Source: Bacteroidales bacterium
Lineage (GTDB): Bacteria; Bacteroidota; Bacteroidia; Bacteroidales; JAGOPY01
Assembly (NCBI GenBank): GCA_023229505.1
Contig: JALNZD010000010.1
Location: forward strand, 1-64,000
Direction: 5' to 3'
Length of the DNA: 64,000 bases
In this document: positions 8,294-16,888 of the stretch, piece after piece
Numbering within the stretch: the first letter of the stretch is position 1
How the letters are laid out: each line of letters opens with the position of its first letter
Program-made: the position numbers and the translations under genes
Notes under the pieces: generated by a model
Databases searched by the model: none
What the model was told of the DNA's origin: nothing
Seen by the model: the letters and a program-made list of their open reading frames with translations, nothing else

Positions 8294-10765
8294 ATGAGAA
8301 ATTTCTACAAACAAAAGTTATTGGTACTGGTTTTCCTGCTTGGCCCGGTTGGTTTTTCACTGGCCCAGGATTTCCTCCCTGCCCTTAGCGACAATTACAT
8401 GGGCATTAACCAGGTGTTCCTGCAGCCTGCTGCAATTGCCGACAGCCGCTTCAAATTAGATATCAATGTTTTCGGTTTTAATAATGATATCTATAATGAT
8501 ATGATCCGGTTTAAATCTACAGGGGTCTTAAATCCATTCAGCATCCTGACAGATAATAACTGGTGGGAAGACAACTCCTACATGACCAGTCCCAATGGCA
8601 AGGATAAAACAGCCTTCGTGTCTCAATCCGTCCTGGGGCCGGGTTTTTTGATTTCCATAGGCCAGAAGCAAGCTTTTGGTTTTACTTCACGTCTCCGCAA
8701 TATTGTCAATGCGGATGATCTCAGCGAACCCTTGTCCCGTTCCATCTACGAGGATTTTACAGATCCGCTTTACTGGGATAAATGGTACCATGATGAGAAT
8801 CTGCGCGTCTCTCATCATATGTTCGTCGATTATGGTTTGTCTTATGCTACTGAACTCGTGAATACGGGCGCCAACTTCCTCAAGGCCGGGGTCACGGTTA
8901 AGCTGCTCCAGGGTCTGGGGGCCGCCTATGTGCAGAGTGAAGATTTTTACTACTATTTCCATAAACAGGATGAAACTGGAAATGATGCTGATTATATGTC
9001 ATGGAATTCGCCCTATGCTAATTCGGGCGTGTCTGGTAACTGGGGAGGCTATGACGATAACGGAAAATATAAGTTCTACCTGGATTATAAATTTGCTGCC
9101 AAGCCGTCCGTCGGCCTTGACCTCGGGGTAGTCTATGAATTACGCCCGAAATACAAGGATTACCGTTATAATATGGATGGTCAGACGGACCTGGAAATGA
9201 AAAACAAAAATAAATATTTGCTGAAAATAGGTGTATCGGTTTTGGATATTGGCAGGCTCAGATATGAAAAAGAGTACAAAAGTACCGATTTCACTGCAGC
9301 TTTTTCTCCAAATTACATAAATAATGATACTCTAAATACCCATTGGATGAATATTGAGGAAGTTCATTTCGGTTTTCCACCTTATGTGAACTTTGCCGAT
9401 ACGGTAAACGAAAGGATAAATAACGAACAGGGAATGGAAAAAGGAAGCAAGAATGAAGATATATTCACTGTAAAGCTGCCCACTGCATTAAGTTTGCAGG
9501 TCGATGTGAAAATCGTAAGCGGATTATATGTTAACCTGACTACTTTCACCGGGTTAAACCAGGGCTATTCCAAAGTCAACAATTCCCATTACATGTCGAA
9601 TTACAGCATTACTCCCCGTTTCGAATCTAAGTGGTTCACCGTATCGGTGCCTCTTCAGTACAATCAGTTCCAGAAATTCAATGTGGGGCTGGGAGTCAGG
9701 GCTGCCTTCGTCTATTTCGGTATTAACAATATATTCTCCGGCTTGTTTAGTGATCCCTACGGATCAAGCATATACCTGGGTGTTAAAATACCCTTCTTCC
9801 AGGGTAAGCCGCCTGCCGACAGGGACAATGACGGGGTTTCCGATAAAAAAGACAAATGTCCGACTACCCCGGGCCTGTGGGAATTTTATGGTTGCCCAGA
9901 CCGTGATGGCGACGGTGTGGCAGATAGTGAAGATGCCTGCCCGGATATTCCAGGCCTGAAGGAATTCCTGGGCTGCCCGGATACAGACGGGGATGGAGTA
10001 TCTGATTTAGACGACAAGTGCCCGAATGTGCCCGGTCCCAAAATAACGAATGGATGTCCCGACAGGGATAACGATGGAGTAGTAGACGACCAGGATGAAT
10101 GTCCGGATGCCGCTGGTCCGGTAGAGCTCGTTGGTTGTCCCGATAGCGATGGCGATGGTGTGCCGGATATTAAAGACAATTGCCCTGACCTTTCCGGCCT
10201 GGTTGAATACGCTGGCTGCCCATTCCTCGATACCGACGGTGATGGAGTGAAAGATGCCGATGACATGTGCCCGGATAAGAAAGGCCCGCCCGAAAATAAC
10301 GGCTGCCCCTATTCAGATTCTGATGGTGACGGAGTGGTAGATAAAGAAGACCGCTGCCCACTGACACCAGGTGATCCGACTAATTTCGGCTGCCCAGTTA
10401 TAAAGGCTGAAGAAGCAGCGGTTCTGAAAACTGCTTTTGAAAACCTCGAATTTGAAACCGCTAAAGCAGTGATCCGCTCCTCTTCCTTTGCTTCAATGGA
10501 TGAGTTGGCTGCCCTGCTCATCAGCAAACCAACCTGGAAGCTGAAAATCTCAGGACATACTGATAATGTCGGAAGTGACGAATATAACATGAACCTGTCG
10601 AAAAACCGTGCCCAGGCTACCGCCAAATACCTCCAGGGTAAAAGGGTTCCACCTAGTCAGCTTCTCCCTGAATGGTTCGGTGAAACCAAGCCGATCACCG
10701 ACAACGATACCCCTGAAGGCCGCCAGACGAACAGAAGGGTTGAAATGCAGGTGGTATTTGATTAA
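8294..10765 (+). CDS. Barrel/TSP3/OmpA-domain outer membrane protein
   Basis: An 823-residue three-part protein. After a signal peptide (FSLAQ) comes a barrel-like region of about 490 residues of the DUF5723 type. Then follow seven calcium-binding thrombospondin type 3 repeats (DxDxDGVxDxxDxCP, each followed by a GC-P step). The C-terminal OmpA peptidoglycan-binding domain (about 705-823) has SGHTDNVGSDEYNMNLSKNR and GRQTNRRVEM. The likely role is to tether the outer membrane to peptidoglycan. The gene is monocistronic: it is followed by a strong terminator. Confidence 0.88.
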   Translation: MRNFYKQKLLVLVFLLGPVGFSLAQDFLPALSDNYMGINQVFLQPAAIADSRFKLDINVFGFNNDIYNDMIRFKSTGVLNPFSILTDNNWWEDNSYMTSPNGKDKTAFVSQSVLGPGFLISIGQKQAFGFTSRLRNIVNADDLSEPLSRSIYEDFTDPLYWDKWYHDENLRVSHHMFVDYGLSYATELVNTGANFLKAGVTVKLLQGLGAAYVQSEDFYYYFHKQDETGNDADYMSWNSPYANSGVSGNWGGYDDNGKYKFYLDYKFAAKPSVGLDLGVVYELRPKYKDYRYNMDGQTDLEMKNKNKYLLKIGVSVLDIGRLRYEKEYKSTDFTAAFSPNYINNDTLNTHWMNIEEVHFGFPPYVNFADTVNERINNEQGMEKGSKNEDIFTVKLPTALSLQVDVKIVSGLYVNLTTFTGLNQGYSKVNNSHYMSNYSITPRFESKWFTVSVPLQYNQFQKFNVGLGVRAAFVYFGINNIFSGLFSDPYGSSIYLGVKIPFFQGKPPADRDNDGVSDKKDKCPTTPGLWEFYGCPDRDGDGVADSEDACPDIPGLKEFLGCPDTDGDGVSDLDDKCPNVPGPKITNGCPDRDNDGVVDDQDECPDAAGPVELVGCPDSDGDGVPDIKDNCPDLSGLVEYAGCPFLDTDGDGVKDADDMCPDKKGPPENNGCPYSDSDGDGVVDKEDRCPLTPGDPTNFGCPVIKAEEAAVLKTAFENLEFETAKAVIRSSSFASMDELAALLISKPTWKLKISGHTDNVGSDEYNMNLSKNRAQATAKYLQGKRVPPSQLLPEWFGETKPITDNDTPEGRQTNRRVEMQVVFD

Positions 10766-10793
10766 CGTTTTTTAACATTCTGATATTCATAAG

Positions 10794-10826
10794 ATTCCAT
10801 CCGGTTGTCCGCCGGATGGAATTTTT
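10794..10826 (+). terminator. Intrinsic terminator of the OmpA-family gene
   Basis: A perfect 11-bp stem, ATTCCATCCGG / CCGGATGGAAT, with a 7-nt loop and a T run, 28 nt after the stop codon. Confidence 0.9.
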
Positions 10827-10829
10827 ACG

Positions 10830-10837
10830 TACCTTTG
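10830..10837 (+). promoter_or_regulatory. -7 box of the transglycosylase gene
   Basis: TACCTTTG matches TAnnTTTG and begins 3 nt after the terminator. A TTG 22 nt upstream could serve as -33 but falls in the terminator loop. The leader would be about 100 nt, with no obvious structure. Confidence 0.6.
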
Positions 10838-10944
10838 CCGCGTTAAACTATAAACATTAACATGCTGAGTAGTTAATAGCCTGATTATTAAATGGTACGC
10901 TATTTTAATTATAACAGGGCTTTTGTTGAACGAAAACAGATTTG

Positions 10945-11733
10945 ATGAATTTATCTCAAAAAATAAGCATCTCTTTTAAATTTTTTTCAATTTTTCTCCT
11001 GCTTTTATTTCCACTTTTCTTATTAACCTCTTGTCTGACCAATCACCAGGAAAAAATGAACCAGATCCTGTCCGGTGATGACATACCCCGGCGTTTCAGG
11101 ATCAGTGAAATACAGCAAAGAGGCAAGCTAATTGCGATAACTGATTACAGTCCAACGGATTATATGGCCAAAAGCGAGGTTGTCTCCTTCAACGGGAAGA
11201 AAATCTCGCAGTACGATGATATCATTCGAAATATTTCCAAACAGTATGACCTTGACTGGCGGCTTGTTGCGTCGCTCATTTACCAGGAATCACAGTTCCA
11301 TTCTGATAGCAGGTCCTGGTCCGGGGCTTTCGGTCTGATGCAGATGATGCCCTCCACCGCAACCTTGTTCGGTATCGACAGCACCGCTTCTGAATTTGAA
11401 CAGCTTGAGGCTGGTATCAAATATCTTAGAATCCTCGACCGGGAACTTCCCAAAGAGATCACCAATCCTGAAGAGCGGATAAAATTTATCCTGGCTTCCT
11501 ATAATTTAGGTATAGCCCATGTTTTTGATGCCCGCAGGCTCGCCGGAAAGAATGGCAAAGATCCTAATGTCTGGACAGAAAATGTTGATTATTATGTCCT
11601 GAATAAATCAAACCCGCTTTTTTATCGCGATTCGGTCGTGCGCTACGGGTATGCGAATGGTGAAGAGGCTTATAATTTCGTTTTGGAAGTGCTCGACCGC
11701 TTTGAGCATTATAAGAATACTATCGCCGATTAA
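10945..11733 (+). CDS. Lytic transglycosylase lipoprotein (MltF-like)
   Basis: A 262-residue protein. I chose ATG 10945 over the TTG just before it. A signal of hydrophobic residues ends in LLTSC, a lipobox, so it should be lipid-anchored. The catalytic SLT domain (about 90-235) shows SLIYQESQFHSDSRSWSGAF with the catalytic Glu, then GLMQMMPSTA and ILASYNLGIAHVFDA. It cleaves the MurNAc-GlcNAc bond of peptidoglycan. It resembles the C-terminal half of MltF without the substrate-binding half. Its stop overlaps that of the convergent flavodoxin gene (TTAA). Confidence 0.88.
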   Translation: MNLSQKISISFKFFSIFLLLLFPLFLLTSCLTNHQEKMNQILSGDDIPRRFRISEIQQRGKLIAITDYSPTDYMAKSEVVSFNGKKISQYDDIIRNISKQYDLDWRLVASLIYQESQFHSDSRSWSGAFGLMQMMPSTATLFGIDSTASEFEQLEAGIKYLRILDRELPKEITNPEERIKFILASYNLGIAHVFDARRLAGKNGKDPNVWTENVDYYVLNKSNPLFYRDSVVRYGYANGEEAYNFVLEVLDRFEHYKNTIAD

Positions 11734-12251
11734 ATTCCGAATTCTTTACGGATCTGGGCGACCCATTTTTCGATACGCCCGTTAGTAAGTTCGTCCTGCT
11801 GGTCAAAATCAAGCGCCAGGCCGTAGAACTTGCCGTTTTCAACCGATTCGGACTCCTGGAAGTCATAGCCTTCAATGGGCCACAATCCCTTCAGAACAGC
11901 GCCGTGCTTTTCAAATAATTCCTTGAGGAAAGCCATGCCATCGACAAAGTTATTCGGGTAAAGCACCTGGTTTCCCAGGCCGAATAACGCGAAAGTTTTT
12001 CCTTTGAGCTCCGCCTTGTCAAGTTTGTCAAAAAAAGCATTCCATCTCGTTTTATGCGCGTTTTCCCAATTGTCAGCCCCTGTCGTCGAGCCACCGATAA
12101 TAAAAGCATCATACATGGCAAATTCAGCCGTGTTGATCTCTGTGATCGTGAATATGTCGATGACATCTTTCTCAAACCTCGAATAAATCTTTTGAGCGGC
12201 TGTCTCGGTGTTGCCTTTTTTAGGCCAGTAAATCAAAGCAATCTTCTTCAT
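11730..12251 (-). CDS. Flavodoxin
   Basis: A 173-residue protein with the flavodoxin fold: KKIALIYWPKKGNTETAAQKI (FMN phosphate loop), AFIIGGSTTGADNWENA (first isoalloxazine loop with Trp) and ALFGLGNQVLYPNNFVD (second). Flavodoxins are cytoplasmic FMN electron carriers that often replace ferredoxin under iron limitation. The phosphate loop reads PKKGNTE instead of the usual TGNTE, so one conserved Thr is lost while GNT is kept. The length fits long-chain flavodoxins. It has its own promoter. Confidence 0.88.
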   Translation of the reverse strand: MKKIALIYWPKKGNTETAAQKIYSRFEKDVIDIFTITEINTAEFAMYDAFIIGGSTTGADNWENAHKTRWNAFFDKLDKAELKGKTFALFGLGNQVLYPNNFVDGMAFLKELFEKHGAVLKGLWPIEGYDFQESESVENGKFYGLALDFDQQDELTNGRIEKWVAQIRKEFGI

Positions 12252-12273
12252 TCTAAAAGCGTTTTAAGGAGGA

Positions 12274-12302
12274 CAAAGTTAGTTTTAAATTCAATTTAAC
12301 AA
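12274..12302 (-). promoter_or_regulatory. Flavodoxin promoter
   Basis: On the minus strand TAACTTTG (12274-12281) is a good -7 box 22 nt before the ATG. A TTG (12300-12302) lies 18 nt upstream of it, near the expected -33 position. This is the one promoter here with both elements plausible. Confidence 0.6.
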
Positions 12303-12303
12303 T

Positions 12304-13311
12304 TTAGCCATTCATAAAAATCCCGCAAAAATGCCGCACCGTCTCTTCTATCGGTGTGAACTCAAATCCAAGCTCTTTTTTTATCTTTTCGTTCGAATAT
12401 TCATACTGCTGCACGGCGGTATGAGCCGTTTCTTTGGTAATCAAAGGTTTAACGCCGGTTACCATCGACCTTAATTTTTCAACCCTCCATGCGAAACCTA
12501 ACAACATCGGGCTTACCTTCAGGTGTGGCGCAGGTTTGCCCATTGCTGCCGCAATGAGATCAAACAACCTTTTATATTCAATATTATCCACACTGAGTAT
12601 AAAACGCTCATTGCGGATATCGCTGTTCATCAGTAAAATCATGGCCCTTACGACATCGCGTACATCTACAAAACCGTTTATGCCCGGGGGATAAAACTTC
12701 AGGCCTTCCCAAATCGAATTGAATATCCTTGAGCTACCCATGCTTGCCCCTGCAACGCCGAGGATAATGCTTGGATTGACGATCACCGCATCGAGCCCTT
12801 CGGCAGTTCCTCGCCAGACTTCCCTTTCTGCGCCATATTTGCTGATGGCATATATGGAATTGTTCCTTGATGTCTTCCAGACCAGGTTCTCATCGATCAG
12901 GTCGGCCTGGTTTTCAGGCCGGCCAAGTGCAGCAATGGATGAAACATGGCATAGCTTCCGGATTTTCTTCTCCAGCGCGGCATTCACAATGTTTGCAGTG
13001 CCCTCTGTATTGATCCGCAGAAGTCTCTTGCGATCTTCCGGAAGAAACGATACGATGGCAGCGCAATGATAAACTTCTTCCACCCCTTCCATGGACTCTT
13101 CCAGTGAGAAGATGTCCATGATGTCGGCTTCCACCCATTCGATCTGTGAAAATTCTTTTTCAGGCTCCGGGGTATAAAGATCAAACACCTTGCGGATCAT
13201 TCCCAGATCGCTGGAAGGTCTTTTTATTGCACGGACTCGCTTACCCTCCCTGACAAGCGCCTGAATCAAATGTGAACCTACCAGTCCCGTTCCACCTGTG
13301 ACTAAGATCAT
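12304..13311 (-). CDS. NAD-dependent epimerase/dehydratase family protein
   Basis: A 335-residue extended short-chain dehydrogenase. It has the Rossmann motif TGGTGLVGSHL (residues 5-15), VSSIAALGRPE for the catalytic Ser, and YAISKYGAE for the Tyr-xxx-Lys pair. It resembles dihydroflavonol-4-reductase/3-beta-HSD-like epimerases acting on sugars, sterols or related alcohols; the substrate cannot be told. Its stop lies in an 8-bp repeat (CAATTTAA CAATTTAG), and its ATG is 4 nt from a -7 box. Confidence 0.85.
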   Translation of the reverse strand: MILVTGGTGLVGSHLIQALVREGKRVRAIKRPSSDLGMIRKVFDLYTPEPEKEFSQIEWVEADIMDIFSLEESMEGVEEVYHCAAIVSFLPEDRKRLLRINTEGTANIVNAALEKKIRKLCHVSSIAALGRPENQADLIDENLVWKTSRNNSIYAISKYGAEREVWRGTAEGLDAVIVNPSIILGVAGASMGSSRIFNSIWEGLKFYPPGINGFVDVRDVVRAMILLMNSDIRNERFILSVDNIEYKRLFDLIAAAMGKPAPHLKVSPMLLGFAWRVEKLRSMVTGVKPLITKETAHTAVQQYEYSNEKIKKELGFEFTPIEETVRHFCGIFMNG

Positions 13312-13315
13312 GCGA

Positions 13316-13323
13316 CAAATTTA
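13316..13323 (-). promoter_or_regulatory. -7 box of the epimerase gene (leaderless)
   Basis: The minus strand reads TAAATTTG TCGC ATG: a perfect TAnnTTTG followed after 4 nt by the start codon. Transcription should begin at or next to the A of ATG. Confidence 0.6.
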
Positions 13324-13452
13324 GGAAAAAACTCTCCCCCTTATATTCCATCCCGATTTTCAAAGAGAAGGGGCCTCGGGTTTGGCAATTAAAATACTAT
13401 TCAAATCGAACAGCAAATAAAAATTATTAATTTCACACCAAAATATTTTATT

Positions 13453-14559
13453 ATGATGTTAAAAGAAAAGATAATCAGCGGAATACAGCAGATCGGCATC
13501 GGGGTTACCAATGTTCATGAGGCCTGGAACTGGTATCGTGAACATTTTGGAATGGACATAAAGATTTTTGAGGATGCTGCTGTTGCTGAGCTTATGTTTT
13601 CTTATACCGGTGGTAAACCCAGGAAGCGTCATGCTGCACTCACTATGAATCTTCAGAGTGGAGGTGGATTCGAGATTTGGCAGTATGTGGATAGAATTCC
13701 CGATGGCCCCGCGAACGAAATTCAAGCGGGTGACCTGGGAATCTATATTACTAAAATCAAAGCCCGTAATGTAAGGGATGCATACGAAACTTTTCAGAAG
13801 AAAAACCTGAATCTGAATGGAATATCGGTTGGACCCGACGGTAAAGAGTATTTCTTTGTGAAGGATCCTTACAATAATCTTTTCCAGGTTGTTGAAGGAC
13901 ACTCCTGGTTCATAATGGAACACGGGAAATCTACCGGTGCTGCTTTCGGCGCTATCATAGGAGTGTCGAACATTGAAAATGCCCGTAAAGTTTATTCCGG
14001 AATTCTTGGTTACGACACGGTTGTTTACGATAAAGAAGGCGTTTTCGAAGACCTGAAATGTCTGCCCGGGGGCGACAAAATCTTGCGGAGGGTATTACTC
14101 ATGCATAGCAAGCCGCGGCTTGGCTCCTTTTCAAGATTACTGGGGCCCAGTGTCATGGAACTTATCCAGGTAATGGATCGCGAGCCCGAACAGATTTTTA
14201 AAAACCGCTTCTGGGGCGACCTGGGTTTTATCCACTTATGTTATGATATCAAGGGAATGGATGCCCTCAGAATTGAATGTAAGAGCAAGGGTTTTGCTTT
14301 TAAGGTCGACAGTACTCACACTCTTAAAACCGAAACTTTTGATATGGGTGAGGCAGCAGGACACTTTGCATACATCGAAGATCCTGACGGCACACTGATC
14401 GAGTTCGTGGAAACCGATAAAATTCCTATCATGAAAAAGCTGGGCTGGTACCTCGACCTGCGTAAACGCGATCCCCGCAAACCCCTTCCCAACTGGATAT
14501 TAAAGACGCTTAAATTCAGCAGGGTGAAGAAGAAGGATCTAATTTTCAAATCCTTTTAA
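13453..14559 (+). CDS. Two-domain VOC (glyoxalase-fold) protein
   Basis: A 368-residue protein with two vicinal-oxygen-chelate modules, about residues 8-155 (IQQIGIGVTNVHEAWNWYRE ... YFFVKDPYNNLFQVVE) and 160-325 (IIGVSNIENARKVYSGILGY ... FAYIEDPDGTLIEFVE). The pattern resembles metal-dependent dioxygenases and glyoxalases; the terminal Glu of each module may be a metal ligand. The reaction is unknown. The 3' end overlaps the convergent SDR gene by 14 nt. It is divergent from the epimerase gene. Confidence 0.8.
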   Translation: MMLKEKIISGIQQIGIGVTNVHEAWNWYREHFGMDIKIFEDAAVAELMFSYTGGKPRKRHAALTMNLQSGGGFEIWQYVDRIPDGPANEIQAGDLGIYITKIKARNVRDAYETFQKKNLNLNGISVGPDGKEYFFVKDPYNNLFQVVEGHSWFIMEHGKSTGAAFGAIIGVSNIENARKVYSGILGYDTVVYDKEGVFEDLKCLPGGDKILRRVLLMHSKPRLGSFSRLLGPSVMELIQVMDREPEQIFKNRFWGDLGFIHLCYDIKGMDALRIECKSKGFAFKVDSTHTLKTETFDMGEAAGHFAYIEDPDGTLIEFVETDKIPIMKKLGWYLDLRKRDPRKPLPNWILKTLKFSRVKKKDLIFKSF

Positions 14560-15352
14560 CTTTCCTCGCCAGCCTGTATGCCAGGCATGGTAAAAATCTT
14601 TTAATATACACCATCAAAAGCTCCTTGCCTCCGGAGTATACGTCTCTTTTGTTTTTACGGATACCGTTTATGATATCCATCGCGCAGCTTTCGGCCGGTA
14701 TCCCATATTGCTGTCCGGGATCCATGATTTTCTGAGGCTTACCATCAGGACCCAGAGCACCAAGGGAGATATTGGTGCTTACCCGCCCCGGACAAATTAT
14801 AGTGGTGCGGATGCCCTGATCGGAATATTCGGCCCTGAGTGACTCATAAAAGCCATACATAGCGTGCTTGGAGGCTGAATAGGCCGAACGGAGCGGAAAA
14901 CCAAACTTGCCCGTAACGCTGCTCACTGCAACTATATGTCCGAAACCTCTGGCAAGCATCGATGGCATTACACTTTTGGTAAGTATTACTCCCGAAAAAT
15001 AGTTGATCTCCATAATCTTCCGGTCGGTTTCCACACTGGTCTCCATTATCCTCGACCTCTGTGAGATTCCGCCATTGTTTATCAGTATATCTATTCGTCC
15101 GAAAACCTTTTGTGCTTCTTTTGCTTTTTCTTCGAGGGAGGTGGGATCGCCGAGGTTCAGCGGAAGAACGTAAACATCTTCGGGCCTCAGATTGAGTCCG
15201 GCTTTGACCCTCTCCAGCTCCTCCCTGCGTCTGCTGGATAAAATCAAATGCGTGTTCCATGCGGAAAGCTTGATGGCAAGCGCTTCTCCGATGCCGCTGG
15301 AAGCTCCCGTGATCCAGATTACTTTTCCATCGAAAAATTTATGATTTTTCAT
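14546..15352 (-). CDS. SDR family oxidoreductase
   Basis: A 268-residue classical short-chain dehydrogenase with the cofactor motif TGASSGIGEAL (residues 15-25), structural NNGG, catalytic VSSVTGKFG and YSASKHAM (Tyr-xxx-Lys). The arginines SSRRREEL after beta-2 suggest NADP(H). A basic, hydrophobic C-terminus (YIKRFLPCLAYRLARKVKRI) may associate with membrane, and it resembles DHRS7-like members. It overlaps the upstream acyltransferase gene by 14 nt, which suggests translational coupling and a lipid-related substrate. Confidence 0.85.
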   Translation of the reverse strand: MKNHKFFDGKVIWITGASSGIGEALAIKLSAWNTHLILSSRRREELERVKAGLNLRPEDVYVLPLNLGDPTSLEEKAKEAQKVFGRIDILINNGGISQRSRIMETSVETDRKIMEINYFSGVILTKSVMPSMLARGFGHIVAVSSVTGKFGFPLRSAYSASKHAMYGFYESLRAEYSDQGIRTTIICPGRVSTNISLGALGPDGKPQKIMDPGQQYGIPAESCAMDIINGIRKNKRDVYSGGKELLMVYIKRFLPCLAYRLARKVKRI

Positions 15353-16748
15353 GCCAACCTCTTTCTTCTTTAGGGATAATCGATCCCATGAATTGATCGC
15401 TAACGCTGTTCATGGTAGATATTATTTTTTCATGTAGTTCCATCAGCCGTTTGATGCGCTTATCCCCTTTCCTCTTCAATAACCTGAAACGGACGGCTGC
15501 AAATAGTTTCTTGATGGAAAAGCTGTAAAAAAGCGCAGTATAACCGCTGACCAGCATTCCCGCCATTACGGCCCATGAAATCCAGCCGGGATTTGTAAAT
15601 ATTCCTGCCAGGACGCCAGCAACAGTATAATAAAAGAAAAAAAACAGCAATGCCACCACGTACCTAAAGGAACTTACGAACTGCGGGTCTTTTACATTTT
15701 TGATCATCCTCCGGGGAATGGTATATGGGATGATATTGGCAATCCAACCCACGATAAAAATGGGTGAAGTAACGATCAGCAACAATGCCTGAAGCAGGAT
15801 TCTCAGTACCGAAAATCCTTTCCGGTCGATGACCCAGTCGCGCAGATTCAATTCCTCCAGTCCGGCCATATATTCAGCAACCTTCTTTGAAAGCTGAACC
15901 ATCTTTTCAGGATTCGTTTTAAAGCTCATATCAATCAGGCTGATCATTTGCTTATCGGCCTGGAAGCGTTTGTACAGACTGTTACCCCGGATTCCGGCAT
16001 AGTCACGCATACGGCTGTTATAAATACCACGTAAATCCTGGTACATGTCGTAATGCTCAGTGTTGCCAATATGTACAATGATCTTTTTAAGTTCATCTGA
16101 TAGCCTGTCTTTGATGGCGTTGATGGCCCGGGGTTGGTTCTCACGGTAGGCTTCCATAAATTCAGACACATTGATGGGATTACCATAAATCACGAGCAGG
16201 TCCTGCTGAATTTTCTGATAATGCTCGAAATCAATTCCCACGGGAACGATCTTCACACCGTTCATATCACCGAATTTCTCTTGTGCCCGGAAAGCAATCC
16301 GAAAGGTGCCTTTTACCAAGGGCCTCAGCCTGCGATGATGACCATGGTCCCCTTCAGGCATCAGACAGATGCTGTGACAGTCCCTCAGGATATCGATACA
16401 TATATTAAAGATATCGTCGTTTTTGGAAAGCTCCTCAGCACCGTCGCGCTTGCGATACACGGGAATAATTTTCAGGAAATTAAGGATTTTTTCCTGGGTC
16501 TTTTTCTTAAAAATATCGGCCCGCGCCATAAAAACAGGATTGAGCCTGGCGGTATTGAGAACGATAAGCGCATCCATCAGTGCATTCTGGTGGTTAGGTG
16601 TAAATATTATCGGACTCCCATACGGAATATTCTTTCTTCCTATTACCTCTATTTTCTTATAATACAGATGGAATACCAGCAACTGGTAAAGTTTCAGAAG
16701 ATTATAAAAAATATTAAACTTGTGGATTTTCGTGCCGTTCTTGCTCAT
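15339..16748 (-). CDS. Glycerolipid 1-acyltransferase (PlsC/GPAT-like)
   Basis: A 469-residue protein with the acyltransferase motif NHQNALMD (H-x4-D, about residue 52), a second block NPVFMARADIF, the MPEGDHG block in the place of EGxR, and IVPVGI. The C-terminal half has membrane segments (about 310-335 and 355-405). The plan, with a long C-terminal membrane part, is closer to fungal Sct1/Gpt2-like enzymes than to the 240-residue PlsC. It probably acylates glycerol-3-phosphate or lysophosphatidate at the inner membrane. First gene of an operon with the SDR gene. Confidence 0.8.
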   Translation of the reverse strand: MSKNGTKIHKFNIFYNLLKLYQLLVFHLYYKKIEVIGRKNIPYGSPIIFTPNHQNALMDALIVLNTARLNPVFMARADIFKKKTQEKILNFLKIIPVYRKRDGAEELSKNDDIFNICIDILRDCHSICLMPEGDHGHHRRLRPLVKGTFRIAFRAQEKFGDMNGVKIVPVGIDFEHYQKIQQDLLVIYGNPINVSEFMEAYRENQPRAINAIKDRLSDELKKIIVHIGNTEHYDMYQDLRGIYNSRMRDYAGIRGNSLYKRFQADKQMISLIDMSFKTNPEKMVQLSKKVAEYMAGLEELNLRDWVIDRKGFSVLRILLQALLLIVTSPIFIVGWIANIIPYTIPRRMIKNVKDPQFVSSFRYVVALLFFFFYYTVAGVLAGIFTNPGWISWAVMAGMLVSGYTALFYSFSIKKLFAAVRFRLLKRKGDKRIKRLMELHEKIISTMNSVSDQFMGSIIPKEERGWHEKS

Positions 16749-16818
16749 TGTTTCTTTTGAGAGTTTTTTGCCCGAGTTTTACGGAGTGAAAATAAGATAA
16801 ATTTATGAATTTCCATGA

Positions 16819-16857
16819 CCCCCCTCTCTTTGAAAAGAGAGAGGGCCTGGGAGTGAG
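16819..16857. repeat. Imperfect palindromic intergenic repeat
   Basis: CCTCTCTTTGAAAAGAGAGAGG followed by GCCTGGGAGTGAG lies between the divergent acyltransferase and tyrS genes. A related stretch (TTTTCAAAGAGAAGGGGCCT) occurs near 13358-13377, also between divergent genes. It resembles a common dispersed repeat type with a hairpin and a G-rich tail. Confidence 0.55.
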
Positions 16858-16870
16858 TTCCTGTTTTTTC

Positions 16871-16878
16871 TACCTTTG
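16871..16878 (+). promoter_or_regulatory. -7 box of tyrS
   Basis: TACCTTTG, 10 nt before the first ATG (16889) and 16 nt before a second in-frame ATG (16895). The leader would be at most about 6-12 nt. Confidence 0.65.
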
Positions 16879-16888
16879 CCTAAAATAA

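Noticed and set aside
9886..10266. Ser/Gly-rich minus-strand frame within the OmpA-family gene
   Set aside because: Shadow of the thrombospondin repeats on the other strand.
9826..10390. Repeated DNA in the OmpA-family gene as a CRISPR or satellite
   Set aside because: It encodes regular thrombospondin type 3 repeats in frame; no spacer-repeat structure.
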